64,000 nucleotides of DNA from Pseudomonas yamanorum (GTDB taxonomy: Bacteria > Pseudomonadota > Gammaproteobacteria > Pseudomonadales > Pseudomonadaceae). Shown here in pieces: positions 63,875 through 64,000 of the stretch (the stretch's first letter is position 1; each line of letters starts with the position of its first letter). The position numbers were made by a program, and so were the translations under genes. The notes under the pieces were generated by a model. The model saw only the letters and a list, made by a program, of their open reading frames with translations. It did not search any database and had not been told where the DNA came from. Location: positions 1 to 64,000 of the forward strand of contig NZ_JACARE010000018.1 in assembly GCF_013386765.1 (NCBI RefSeq). The letters are read 5' to 3'.

Positions 63875-64000
63875 GATGACTCTCCCGAGGCATTCGCCGG
63901 GCGTGGCAAGGCCTGGCTGCTCGAATGGCAGCCATCGCTTTACCCGACAGGGGATTGTTTTAGAAGCGCGCTTTGGGCGTCGCGGATGGGATCGGCTGGG

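Noticed and set aside
1..64000. tRNA, rRNA, CRISPR arrays, insertion sequences and integrase genes.
   Set aside because: None seen on a read of both strands; repeats found are REP/REPIN type, with no regular direct-repeat spacer pattern.

Overview
The window is chromosomal DNA of a Pseudomonas, most likely from the P. fluorescens group. It has high GC, NNC/NNG-biased codons, a split PntAA/PntAB transhydrogenase, ErsA beside polA, the algB-kinB pair, and many GTGGGAGC..GCTTGCC and GTAGGAGC..GCTTGC repeats (REP/REPIN elements typical of fluorescent pseudomonads). From memory, gene order follows P. aeruginosa PAO1 blocks PA0446-0448, PA0195-0196, PA5479-5505 and PA0103-0114, joined differently; this order comparison could not be checked here. 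I saw no tRNA, rRNA, CRISPR array, insertion sequence or intact prophage.

Layout. (1) 0.1-3.6 kb: glutaryl-CoA catabolism (gcdG, gcdH, divergent LysR gene). (2) 4.0-8.6 kb: pntAA-pntAB-pntB transhydrogenase and an acyl-CoA:acetate CoA-transferase/hydrolase. (3) 8.9-13.2 kb: two DUF1127 micro-proteins sharing upstream TACAG motifs, three tandem exported DUF2388 proteins coupled to a large exported DUF4105 protein, and a GFA-family protein. (4) 13.4-20.1 kb: CitMHS citrate transporter, TerC protein, Na/Pi cotransporter, membrane-anchored M16 peptidase, DUF5924/DUF2914 membrane protein. (5) 20.2-23.7 kb: four-gene Mce/Mla-type lipid ABC transporter whose last gene runs into a REPIN. (6) 23.8-26.5 kb: nucleoside-gate membrane protein and GltP. 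(7) 27.2-35.7 kb: Ivy-type lysozyme inhibitor, DUF1328 protein, a small membrane protein behind a sigma54-like promoter, algB, kinB, an AmpD-type amidase lipoprotein, a diguanylate cyclase and an EEP-fold hydrolase. (8) 35.7-41.7 kb: dsbA, cytochromes c4 and c5-like, engB, the ErsA sRNA, polA, a DUF2782 protein. (9) 41.7-46.5 kb: thrB, znuA divergent from zur-znuC-znuB, a lipoprotein. (10) 46.6-52.1 kb: katE, metNIQ, a BRO-N gene with an overlapping small leader ORF. (11) 52.6-61.2 kb: the aa3 cytochrome c oxidase and heme A assembly operon, with one small membrane-protein gene on the opposite strand. (12) 61.5-63.9 kb: a conserved hypothetical gene and a SulP transporter.

Common themes are cell-envelope upkeep (Mce transporter, amidase, Ivy, AlgB/KinB, ErsA), aerobic respiration and copper/heme handling (aa3 operon, c4/c5, DsbA), and nutrient uptake (Zn, Met, Glu, citrate, phosphate, sulfate/bicarbonate). 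The least understood parts are the DUF2388 x3-DUF4105 cluster with its DUF1127 neighbours, the SCO-like protein inside the cox operon, the BRO-N cassette, and the small membrane protein beside algB. REPINs alter gene ends in two places: the 3' end of the Mce lipoprotein gene and the kinB stop codon.
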